A DNA stretch of 64,000 nt from Trebonia sp963774945 (lineage in GTDB: Bacteria > Actinomycetota > Actinomycetes > Streptosporangiales > Streptosporangiaceae), in the NCBI GenBank assembly GCA_963774945.1, contig CAVZHA010000007.1, positions 620,001 through 684,000 on the forward strand. Reading direction: 5' to 3'. Of the stretch, positions 38,251-46,119 are shown piece by piece (the stretch's first letter is position 1; the number at the start of each line of letters is the position of its first letter). Made by a program: the position numbers and the translations under genes. A model generated the notes under the pieces. That model did no database searches. It saw only the letters and a program-made list of their open reading frames with translations, and was not told the DNA's origin.

Positions 38251-40212
38251 ATGAGTGAGTGGTCAATGCCGGGCGTCGATGAGTGGACGGTCCCTGGCTA
38301 CACCGATGAACGGACGCTGGGCCGCGGGGTATCGGGCCGGGTGGTAGCGGCGGTCAACGAAGCGACCGGCCAGCGGGTGGCGATCAAGTACTTCGACGAC
38401 GACCTGGTCATCCGCGACGACGCGTTTCTGCGGGGATTTCGCTCCGACATCGAGCGGCTGATGTCGCTTGACTCCATGCACGTGGCCCGGCTGACCGACT
38501 ACGTGGAACAGCCCGGCCAGGGCGCCGCCCTGGTGATGGCCCTGGTCGAGGGGGTCTCCCTGCGCGAGGTGATCGCCCGCGGCGGGCCACTCGGAGCCGA
38601 GGCCGCGCTCGTGGTGCTGAAGGACGCGCTGCTGGCGCTGGACGCGGCGAGCGCGCTCGGCGTGCCGCACCGTGACCTCAAGCCGGAGAACGTGCTGATC
38701 GACGCCAACGGCTGGTGCATGCTGACCGACTTCGGCGTCGCGGTGAAGACGAGCAAGCGGATGGCGGCGGGAACGCCCGCGTACATGGCGCCGGAACTGT
38801 GGAACGGCGCGTCGAGCGGTCCGGCGACCGACATCTACGCTGCGACCGCCGTTTTGTGGGAGTGCGTGACCGGCAGCCCGCCGTTTTCCGGACCGCTACG
38901 GCAGCTGCGCCGGCAGCACAAGTCCGCGTCGGTGCCGATTGAACGGTTCGAGCAGCCGGTCCAAGGCCTCATCGCGTGGGGCATGGCCAAAAGCCCGGCC
39001 GACCGGCCGGAGAGCGCTCGGGCATTCGTCGACGACCTTGAGGCGCGGGCGGTCGCCGCCTATGGCGACAACTGGGTCGAGCACGGCCGCCGCGAACTCG
39101 GGGAGCGCGCCGCCGCCCTGGTCCCCCTACTGGAGGGCAACGGAGGCAGCTCGGCGACGGCGACTCGGGTTGCCCGGCGCAAGCGGCTGAACTTCGTCCT
39201 GGTCGGAACCACCGCGACGGTGATGCTAGTCGCGCTGGCCGCGCTGGCGCTGTCGGCGATGTCGGGCAAGGCCCAGCCGAGCAGCTTGACCGCCGCGGTC
39301 ATGTCGGCTCAGGTCATCGTGACGCCGCCGGTGGCGGCGTCCACGTGCGCCACCTCGACCACGTTCACGTACACCGGCACGGTCACCGACACGGGGCCGG
39401 GGAAGCTGTCGTACCGGTGGCTGTACTCGTCCGGGAAGCCGGGTCCGGTGCAGACGCTGAGCTTCACCGTGCCCGGGCACCGGCAGGTAGGCGGCGGTAC
39501 CGTCACGGTCGGCCACGCGGGCTCGGGGTGGGCTGAGATCAAGGTCCTCAGCGGCATCGCCAGGACCTCCAACAAGGCCACCTACCGGCTGCTGTGCACC
39601 TCGGCCAAGAGCGGCCTCGTGCTGTCGGCTACGGTGCGGCCGAAGGCGCAGACGGTGTACTCATGCGCGGCGGCGGCGCCGAGCCTGACCGCCATCGGCT
39701 CCATCAAGGCCAAGAAGGCGGAGTCGGTCAGCTACTACTGGGCGCTGGCCGACGGGCAGGATTCGGCCAAGCGCACGGTGACCTTCAAGGCCGCAGGCAC
39801 GAAGACCCTGCCTGCGCTGACGATCACGCCGCCCGCGCTGCCCGCGTCGGGCGAGGTGGTGCTGGTGGTGACCAAGCCGGTCGCGGCCGCTTCCAAGCCG
39901 GCCACGTACACGGTGTCGTGCGTGGCCGCGGCGACGACCACCACGCCGCTGGTGTTGGCGTCGACGTCGACGTCGCCGGCGTCAGGCGGGAGTCCAGGGA
40001 AATCGTCGCCGAACCCGGGCAAGACGACGGCGAAGCCGACGCACACCGCGGCTAAGCCGTCGCCGACGACGGCGGCGCCCACCACGGCGGCGCCGACCAC
40101 GGCCGCGCCGACCACCGCGGCACCGACTACGCCCGTGCCCACTACGCCGGTGCCGACGACGCCAGTGCCAACCACGCCGGTGCCGACGACGCCGCTACCT
40201 TCCGAGTCGTAG
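38251..40212 (+). CDS. Membrane Ser/Thr protein kinase with extracellular domain and PTT-repeat tail
   Basis: A 654-residue transmembrane kinase. The kinase domain (about 12-275) has the Gly loop LGRGVSG, catalytic Lys in VAIKYF, HRDLKPENVLID, DFGVAV and AYMAPELW, all intact. One membrane helix (NFVLVGTTATVMLVALAALA) near residue 315 is followed by an outside part with two Cys-containing Ig-like stretches (CATSTTFTYTGTVTDTGPGK and CAAAAPSLTAIGSIKAKKAE). The end is a Pro/Thr repeat of PTTAA and PTTPV units, a cell-wall-spanning linker. No PASTA repeats are present. ATG 38251 is supported by AAGGAG. The signal sensed is unknown. Confidence 0.93.
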   Translation: MSEWSMPGVDEWTVPGYTDERTLGRGVSGRVVAAVNEATGQRVAIKYFDDDLVIRDDAFLRGFRSDIERLMSLDSMHVARLTDYVEQPGQGAALVMALVEGVSLREVIARGGPLGAEAALVVLKDALLALDAASALGVPHRDLKPENVLIDANGWCMLTDFGVAVKTSKRMAAGTPAYMAPELWNGASSGPATDIYAATAVLWECVTGSPPFSGPLRQLRRQHKSASVPIERFEQPVQGLIAWGMAKSPADRPESARAFVDDLEARAVAAYGDNWVEHGRRELGERAAALVPLLEGNGGSSATATRVARRKRLNFVLVGTTATVMLVALAALALSAMSGKAQPSSLTAAVMSAQVIVTPPVAASTCATSTTFTYTGTVTDTGPGKLSYRWLYSSGKPGPVQTLSFTVPGHRQVGGGTVTVGHAGSGWAEIKVLSGIARTSNKATYRLLCTSAKSGLVLSATVRPKAQTVYSCAAAAPSLTAIGSIKAKKAESVSYYWALADGQDSAKRTVTFKAAGTKTLPALTITPPALPASGEVVLVVTKPVAAASKPATYTVSCVAAATTTTPLVLASTSTSPASGGSPGKSSPNPGKTTAKPTHTAAKPSPTTAAPTTAAPTTAAPTTAAPTTPVPTTPVPTTPVPTTPVPTTPLPSES

Positions 40213-40509
40213 GGCGTCTTTGGCAGTTCGCCGCATTTCACCCAGTCTCGACCTTCCTCGGCGTTTTCTGGCGAATATTGATTTGCTGTCCGCTGATGTG
40301 CCTTGCAGGGCATGTTTATACGCAGTTTCCTAGCTTGCAATAGGCGCGCTCTTCGTCGCTTTCCTCAAGTTCGTGGTTCTACTTGACCAGCAGCGTATAG
40401 CCTTGATGGGTCCCCTGCACGGTCCAGTTCCGGCGGAGACACCGATCAGACACTTGCAGCCGCGTCTGCGCGTCGGCGTCGGCGTCGGCTATGAAGAACT
40501 CTTTTTAAT
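40213..40509. other. Intergenic region left of the IS element
   Basis: No gene recognised; GC falls toward the IS end (TTTTTAAT at the junction). It may contain the original promoter of the TIR gene now separated by the IS. Confidence 0.45.
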
Positions 40510-40612
40510 GAGCCTTTTCCAACTTGATCGTAATCAAGTAATGACTTTGAGTGGTTGATAACGTTGTCGCGACGGGTCGGCCGTGGCTGGGTCACACGGC
40601 TGCGGGAACGGC

Positions 40613-40667
40613 GAAGCCCCTGGTAAGCGAGGGATTACCACATCTCATCGCCATCACCAGGGGCTTC
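40613..40667 (+). promoter_or_regulatory. Hairpin masking the transposase ribosome site
   Basis: GAAGCCCCTGGT (40613-40624) and ACCAGGGGCTTC (40656-40667) are perfect 12-bp complements. The right arm contains AGGGG, the only ribosome site before ATG 40671. Transcripts entering from outside would fold and hide it. An inner TGGTAA/TTACCA pair competes. Confidence 0.65.
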
Positions 40668-40670
40668 TTC

Positions 40671-41429
40671 ATGCTGTTCTACCGTGCCGCGCTGCCGCTG
40701 TCATCCCGGACCCTCAACTTCACCGCCGCGGTCGTCCGCCGGCACCTGAAGGCGATCGGGTCGCGGTGGCGGAAGCTCAGCCCGGGCCAGGAAGCCCTGC
40801 TCGTGCTCGCCTACCTGCGCAAAGGGGAGACGTTCGACGAGCTGGCGGCCGGGTTCGGGATCGGCAGGACCACGGCGTGGCGGTACGTGAACGAGGTCGT
40901 CGAACTGCTCGCGGCCAGGGCGCCGAAGCTGCGGCGGGCGGTCCGCGACGCTAAAAGGGCAGGTCACGCCTACGTCATCCTCGACGGGACGCTCATCCCG
41001 ATCGACCGGGTCGCCGCGGACAGGCCGTTCTACTCGGGCAAGCACAAGAAGCACGGGATGAACCTGCAGGTCATCGCCTCGCCCGACGGGGACATCCTGT
41101 GGGTCTCCGGCGCGCTGCCCGGATCGGTCCACGATAAAAAGGCCGAGTGGATCTGGGGCGTCCTCGACGAGCTGGAGAAAGCCGGCCTGGTCGTCCTCGC
41201 GGACAAGGGCTACCAGGGCAGCACCTGGGCGAAGGTCCCGTACAAGGGCAGGAACAAGCCGGAACCGCAGAAACAGGCCAACAAAGCCCACGCCAAGCTC
41301 CGCGCCCTCGGCGAAAGGGCAAACGCGCAGCTCAAGGTATGGAAGATCCTCGCCAAGCTCCGCTGCTGCCCCTGGCGCGCCGGGAAACTCGCCAAGGCCA
41401 TCCACGTATTGCAGCTCCGCGAGGCATAA
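40671..41429 (+). CDS. DDE transposase (DDE_Tnp_4 type) of the IS5-like element
   Basis: A 252-residue transposase. The N-terminal HTH region reads LSPGQEALLVLAYLRKGETF then DELAAGFGIGRTTAWRYVNE. The DDE domain has YVILDGTLIPIDRV (first Asp), GSVHDKKAEWIWG, VVLADKGYQGSTWAKVPYKG (second Asp) and the final Glu in LRALGERANAQLKVWK. All three acidic residues are present, so it may be active. ATG 40671 is preferred to an upstream in-frame GTG because it is inside the element's hairpin-controlled start. Confidence 0.88.
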   Translation: MLFYRAALPLSSRTLNFTAAVVRRHLKAIGSRWRKLSPGQEALLVLAYLRKGETFDELAAGFGIGRTTAWRYVNEVVELLAARAPKLRRAVRDAKRAGHAYVILDGTLIPIDRVAADRPFYSGKHKKHGMNLQVIASPDGDILWVSGALPGSVHDKKAEWIWGVLDELEKAGLVVLADKGYQGSTWAKVPYKGRNKPEPQKQANKAHAKLRALGERANAQLKVWKILAKLRCCPWRAGKLAKAIHVLQLREA

Positions 41430-41465
41430 CCAGGTTGGAAACAGCTCAATGTTGTTGGAGCACAT

Positions 41466-42716
41466 ATGGGAGAAGCCGCAGTTGCAAAGCGCGAATTCCA
41501 CGCATTCCTTAGTCATGCACATGTCGACAAGGCAAAGGTTGATAACCTTTATCACTTCCTCTTCGAGATTGCCAACATCCCCGTCTGGTATGACGCAGTC
41601 GACCTTCCTCCCGGTTCTACTATAGCGGATAGCCTGTACCAGGCCATTGAGAACAGCCGCGCGGCGGTAATCTTGCTTTCACGGTAGTCCGTAGCTCGAG
41701 GCTGGGTGCAGCAGGAGTACCGGGCGGCGATCAATCATCAGACGCAGCATCCGGGCTTCCGCATTATTCCGCTCCGGTTTGATGATGATGTTGAACCACC
41801 GGATTTTTTGCAGAATTATAGTAGCCTGCTGATCGAAAGCGGGGAGCTGAATTCAAGAACGGCCGCACATATCATCAAGGCCCTCTACCAGCCCCCACGG
41901 GGCATCGGAAATCCCACCCAAGGGCGGCATATATACATAAGTAGAGGGTGGCAGTCGCCCGACTTCGAGCTGGCCGAGGATGTATCGAGAGCGCTCTCAC
42001 ACGCTGGCCTGCGCCTCGTTGGCGATGCACCGGATCAATCATGTTGGGCCGACGGGCGCATAAGCAGAATCTTGGAAAGCTGTGGCGCGTTCGCCGCAGT
42101 CCTCCCCTATAGACCGACTGCGCCGCATAAGACTTCAAGTTACGTGCTGCGCGAGTGGGAACTCGCGCTTAAGGCCGACCTACCTTGCCTGGTCGTTCCT
42201 GACCCGAATGTCGATCTCTCGGCCGAGCTTTCCGAGAGGCGCGGGCTGGTGAAACATACCGACGAAGCCGAGCTTCTGCTTGACTACGCCGTTGGCCTTT
42301 CTGAAGAGTGGCGCGTTCCCCGCAAAGAACCGTACGTCTTTTTCGCTGCAGACTTTGGCCTGGAAGGGAAGGAACTGCGCACCCTGATGAAGGAGAGCAT
42401 CGAAGCGGCCACCGGATTGCCGTGCCGAACCGGAGAATACGTCCAAGGCTCGCCGGTGCAGACTGAAATTTTCCGAATGGTTACGAATTCTTCTGTTCTT
42501 ATCGCAGACACGTCCGGCGATAGCCCGAATGTGTACACTGAGATCGGCGCTGCACGCGGAGCGGAAGTACCGGTTGCGCTGCTCGGGAGCGGGAAGCCTC
42601 GCCGACCAACGTTCATGCTCCGCGATCACGAGGTGTATGACTACGCAACCGACGCGGAAGCCATCGGCCGCGCAGTTAGAGTCACCTATCCGTATCGGCG
42701 TTTTCTTCAGGCCTAG
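41466..42716 (+). pseudogene. TIR-domain multidomain defence-type gene interrupted by an in-frame TAG
   Basis: One frame of 417 codons with a single TAG at codon 74. Residues 8-95 are a TIR domain: EFHAFLSHAHVDKAKVDNLY, PVWYDAVDLPPGSTIADSLY, AVILLSR, stop, then SVARGWVQQEYRAAI, where the Glu of WVQQE (codon 84) is the expected NADase residue. Residues about 136-230 form a second TIR-like domain (HIYISRGWQSPDFELAEDVS; SSYVLREWELAL). The last 130 resemble a nucleoside deoxyribosyltransferase/TIR-like sensor (VFFAADFG, SPNVYTEIGAARGAEVPVAL). GC is much lower than the genome, indicating transfer. The IS ends 18 bp upstream, removing any native promoter. Either a dead gene or one read-through codon. 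Confidence 0.8.
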
Positions 42717-42801
42717 AGGATTGGCAGCAAGCATACGGTGCGCGGTGTTACCTGGTCGGACCAGAGCAAATTCACCGATCCGGGGGCGGCCTGTGCGGTG
42801 A

Positions 42802-43436
42802 GCCAGGAAGCGCCTGCCGCCTGAGCGGGTCGTCGGCTGCTGCCGTGACGCGACATTGCTGTTCGTCTCCCTGGCCAGGCACAAGGGCATTCCAGCCCGG
42901 ATGCGGGTCGGGTTCGCCGCCTATTTCCACCCCGGCTCGCTGATCACCACGTGGTGGCGGAGGCGTGGGACGAGGCCGCGGGCCGCTGGCGGCTCATCGA
43001 CGGGGAGATGAACGGCGACTGGACCTCGGAGGTGAACGGACACCCGGTCGACTGGATGGACCTCGCCGACGACCAGTTCGTGACCGGACCCCGCGCCTGG
43101 CAGGCGGCCCGCGCCGGCACGTCCGACCCGGAACGTCATCTGACCGGCCCCGAGCTGGACGCGCCGGAACTGCGCGGCTGGCCCCTCCTGGCACGCCACG
43201 CCATTCACGACCTGGTCGCGCTGAACAAGGCCGAGATGCTGGTGTGGGACGCGTGGGGCATGCAGCTCGGCATCAGTCCCGGCGCGGTCTCCGAGCAAGA
43301 CGCCGCGCTGCTCGACGAGATCTGCGCCCACCCGGCCGGGCCGGCGCGCGACCGGGACGAGCTGCGCGTCCCGGCCACCGTCACCAGCTTCGACCCCTAC
43401 GGCGGCCCACCGCGCGAGGTCACCCTGCGCCCGTGA
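42802..43436 (+). pseudogene. Transglutaminase-like superfamily protein missing its N-terminus
   Basis: After an in-frame TGA at 42799 the sequence reads KRLPPERVVGCCRDATLLFV then SLARHKGIPARMRVGFAAYF, the catalytic-Cys region of actinobacterial transglutaminase-like proteins. After one frame break near 42945 it continues HVVAEAWDEAAGRWRLIDGE (catalytic His and Asp region) to the end. About 90 N-terminal residues present in full-length relatives are absent and no start codon is evident. The truncation coincides with the right edge of the low-GC TIR segment, which probably replaced the 5' part. Confidence 0.7.
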
Positions 43437-43503
43437 CACGCCTCCGACGCCGGAGAACACGTCAATAAAGACCAGGGCAACCACGGGACTGTAAGGTCGC
43501 AGG

Positions 43504-44160
43504 ATGGTGCGGCGTGACTGGGTGGAATGGCACCGGGACTACGACGATCCGGGCTCGCTGCTCTCGCGGCGGGGGGAGCTCGTGCAGGGGCACCTGCGGG
43601 CCGAGCTCGACCGTGCCCCCGCCGGGGACGTCCGCCTGATCAGCCTGTGCGCCGGGCAGGGCCGGGACGTGATCGGGGCGCTGACCGGGCATCCGCGCCG
43701 GGGCGACGTGCGCGCCCGGCTGGTCGAGCTGGACGAGCGCAACGTCGCCCTCGCGCGGCAGGCGGCGCAGGCGGCTGGGCTGCACGGCGTCGAGGTGCTG
43801 CAGGCCGACGCCGGGATCACCGATGCCTGCGTCGGCGCGGTACCCGCCCAGATCGTGGTGGCCTGCGGCATCTTCGGCAACATCACCGACAGCGATATCC
43901 GGGCCACGGTGGCCGCCCTGCCCAGCCTGTGCTCGCCCGGTGCGCTGGTGCTGTGGACCAGGCACCGCGTTCCGCCCGACCTGACTCCCGCGATCCGGTC
44001 CTGGTTCGGGGAGGCGGGCTTCGGCGAGGAGGCGTTCGACACCAGCGCCGACGGCTTCATGTCGGTGGGAGCGCACCGGCTTGCGGGCGAGCCCGCGGCG
44101 CTGGAGCCGGGCCAGCGGCTGTTCGCCTTCCCCAGCGGAACTGAGCTGGGCCTCAGTTAG
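43504..44160 (+). CDS. Class I SAM-dependent methyltransferase-family protein
   Basis: A 218-residue protein with a recognisable SAM-binding core: LISLCAGQGRDVIGAL (motif I), ARLVELDERNVALARQAA (motif II acidic residue), EVLQADAGITDACV and VACGIFGNI, then LVLWTRHRVPPDLTPAIRSW. The N-terminal WVEWHRDYDDPGSLLSRRGE is a conserved family opening. The substrate is unknown. The reading frame is intact, unlike its neighbours on both sides. The 235 bases after it contain nothing I recognise. Confidence 0.85.
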   Translation: MVRRDWVEWHRDYDDPGSLLSRRGELVQGHLRAELDRAPAGDVRLISLCAGQGRDVIGALTGHPRRGDVRARLVELDERNVALARQAAQAAGLHGVEVLQADAGITDACVGAVPAQIVVACGIFGNITDSDIRATVAALPSLCSPGALVLWTRHRVPPDLTPAIRSWFGEAGFGEEAFDTSADGFMSVGAHRLAGEPAALEPGQRLFAFPSGTELGLS

Positions 44161-44394
44161 TCCACGTTGTCGGCTTGAGCGCTGCGGCAGGACGCCGCCC
44201 GCGGTCTCGCCAGCCGCGATCGCTGCGCCTCAGTGCTGCTGACCCAATGTTCAATCGCCTGTGCGAGGGGTAGCCCGGAGCTGGTGCTTTTTCAGAGTCT
44301 GAAAGCAAGGAATCGGCGAAGGCTGGCTGCGAAGCGGTCCAGCGCGCCGCGGATGGGGCCGCCGTGGTCGAGGTAGAAAGCTAGCGGGGTTTTA

Positions 44395-44566
44395 CAGCTG
44401 TCGAGCGGATCGTTCCGGTCAGGGAGCCGCGTCCAAGCGGCGAGTACGGCACGAAGCCACGGCCGCGATCGGGTGCACCGCGGCGGCGGCGCGCAGCTCG
44501 TCGGCCGTCACTTCGCAGAGCCCGAGATGCCGGACCTTGCCCCGTGCACCAATTCGGACCGGCGGC
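44395..44566 (-). pseudogene. Aldo-keto reductase remnant
   Basis: On the minus strand GKVRHLGLCEVTADELRAAA then AVHPIAAV is a typical mid-to-late AKR segment (normally GKVRHLGLSE...). In another frame, nearly adjacent, is GRGFVPYSPLGRGSLTGTIR, the next AKR block (YSPLGRGFLTG). About 25 residues between them are missing and the rest of the gene is absent. It lies directly after the stop of the dienelactone hydrolase gene. Confidence 0.7.
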
Positions 44567-44575
44567 CGAGGATTG

Positions 44576-45298
44576 CTAGTTGAGGTGGGTGGCGAAGAAT
44601 CGTTCGATCCGGCCCCAAGCGTCTGCCGCCGACTCGGGCTCCGGGCCGATGCCGGCGACCCGCAGCAACGGACGCAGCGCGCGGGGGCCGACTTCGGCGT
44701 CGTTGAGGAAGGCATGGCTGGCCGCTGGGTACTCCTTGACGTCGTGGATGACCCCTGCCTTTTCGAGTGCCGCGTCGAGTCGGCCGGCGGCACCTCGAAG
44801 CGACCGGTCGCGGCCGCCGTAGCTGGCCACGATCGGGCAGGCCCCGGCCAGCGTCTCGTCGAGGTGGCGGGGCAGCTGCCCGTAGTTGACGGAGGCGGCG
44901 TCGTAGCCGTCGCCTGCGGTAAGCAGGGCGAAGCCACCGCCCAGGCAGAATCCGATGACGCCGATCTTGCCGGTGCAGTCGCTTGAGGCGGCAAGGTAAT
45001 CCCGGGCCGCGCGGATGTCGCCGAAGGCGCGGCCGTGCCCGCGGATCATGGCCGTCATCGTGGTGACCAGGCATCGTGCGGCGCCGCCGGCGCTGAACAG
45101 GTCGACCGCGAGGGTGAGGTAGCCAAGGCGGGCGAGCCGGTCGGCGTGGCCGCGCATGACATCGTCGAGACCGAAAAGCTCGTGGATCATCACCACCGCG
45201 GGCCACGGGCCGGGGCCTGCCGGGCTGGCCAGGTAGCCGCGAAGCGGTCGGGAGCCGTCGCGGCCGGCGGCAAGGTCAGACAGGTCGATGTCGGTCAT
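44576..45298 (-). CDS. Dienelactone hydrolase-family protein
   Basis: A 240-residue alpha/beta hydrolase of the DLH family. The catalytic Cys is in GVIGFCLGGGFAL, Asp in VASYGGRDRSL and His in AASHAFLND. The oxyanion region is VVMIHELFGLDDVMRGHADR. Length and motifs match carboxymethylenebutenolidase-like enzymes, but no other chlorocatechol genes are nearby. It is 48 bases downstream of the next hydrolase gene on the same strand, perhaps co-transcribed. Confidence 0.9.
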   Translation of the reverse strand: MTDIDLSDLAAGRDGSRPLRGYLASPAGPGPWPAVVMIHELFGLDDVMRGHADRLARLGYLTLAVDLFSAGGAARCLVTTMTAMIRGHGRAFGDIRAARDYLAASSDCTGKIGVIGFCLGGGFALLTAGDGYDAASVNYGQLPRHLDETLAGACPIVASYGGRDRSLRGAAGRLDAALEKAGVIHDVKEYPAASHAFLNDAEVGPRALRPLLRVAGIGPEPESAADAWGRIERFFATHLN

Positions 45299-45346
45299 GG
45301 TTGGGCCTCCTGCGGTGGTGCGGCGGGAAATGTCCAGGGCCCCGGG

Positions 45347-46048
45347 CTAGCTCGCACCCGTCACGGCTTTGGCTGCCGTCTCGATGAGCTCTGCCACCTC
45401 ATCGGGGTGGGAGACCATCGCGACGTGGCTGGACGGGATCTCGACGGTGGTGGCCCCCATGCGGGTGGCGAACAGCCGCTCGGCGTCGGGCGGGAGCGCC
45501 TGATCGTCGGCGGCGACCAGGTACCACGACGGCAGCGTCTTCCAGGCCGGGACGCCCATTGGCTCTTCAAATATGGACATGGCGATCGGCTGCTGCACGG
45601 CGTACATCACCCTCGCCTTGACCGGGTCGACGTCGCCGGCGAAATGGCTGACGAAGTCGTCCTCTGACAGCCAGCCGAAGCCGCGGGAGTCGGTCGACAG
45701 GTGCGCGAGGGCCGGGGTGACCGGTCCCTGCGACAGCAGTGCGCCGAGCGACTCGCCCTGGTCAAGGCCGAACGCGGCGATGTAGACGAGGCCGGCGACG
45801 TTGGGCGCGTCCGCGCCCAGTGCGGTGATGACGTGGCCGCCGTAGGAGTGCCCGACGACGATGGTGGGGCCGTCCTGGAGGTTCAGCACCTGGCGCAGGC
45901 GGGCGACGTCGTCGGCCAGCGCCGTCAGCGGGAACTGTGGTGCGGTGACGCGGTAGCCGTCGGCCTGCAGGCGCTCGATAACGCCGCTCCAGCAGGAGCC
46001 CTCGGCCCAGGCACCGTGGATGAGAACGATGTTCGGTCGGGTGTTCAT
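45347..46048 (-). CDS. Alpha/beta hydrolase (esterase-like)
   Basis: A 233-residue hydrolase with IVLIHGAWAEGSCWSGVIER (oxyanion HGxW), nucleophile in VVGHSYGGHVITAL, Asp in LVAADDQALPP and His in SSHVAMVSHPDEVA. It is the cytoplasmic relative of the secreted hydrolase at 54370. The start MNTRPN is chosen because GAAGGGAAT lies just upstream; an in-frame ATG ten codons earlier is less likely. It lies 71 bases after the LuxR-type regulator gene on the same strand. Confidence 0.9.
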   Translation of the reverse strand: MNTRPNIVLIHGAWAEGSCWSGVIERLQADGYRVTAPQFPLTALADDVARLRQVLNLQDGPTIVVGHSYGGHVITALGADAPNVAGLVYIAAFGLDQGESLGALLSQGPVTPALAHLSTDSRGFGWLSEDDFVSHFAGDVDPVKARVMYAVQQPIAMSIFEEPMGVPAWKTLPSWYLVAADDQALPPDAERLFATRMGATTVEIPSSHVAMVSHPDEVAELIETAAKAVTGAS

Positions 46049-46119
46049 CGCGTGATTCCCTTCGGATCGTGTCTCCACTTATCGTGCGACCCGAGGCTGC
46101 GACCGGGGTATCCGCAGCG

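Larger units (their letters stand above)
40510..41447 (+). mobile_element. Complete IS5-type insertion sequence, 938 bp
   Basis: Imperfect 17-bp terminal inverted repeats are seen: left 40510-40526 (GAGCCTTTTCCAACTTG) and right 41431-41447 (complement GAGCTGTTTCCAACCTG), 14 of 17 identical. Both ends are flanked by AAT, a 3-bp target duplication typical of ISL2/IS1031-type IS5 members. One transposase gene fills the inside. It inserted between the kinase gene and the TIR gene. Confidence 0.85.

Noticed and set aside
40051..40200. Tandem ACCACGGCGCCG-like units at the kinase 3' end as a CRISPR or minisatellite
   Set aside because: They encode the PTTAA/PTTPV tail in frame, with no spacers; a protein linker explains them.
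41685..41687. Amber codon as pyrrolysine or other recoding
   Set aside because: No suppressor machinery is visible here, TAG is the normal stop of other genes in the window, and errors or decay are simpler.
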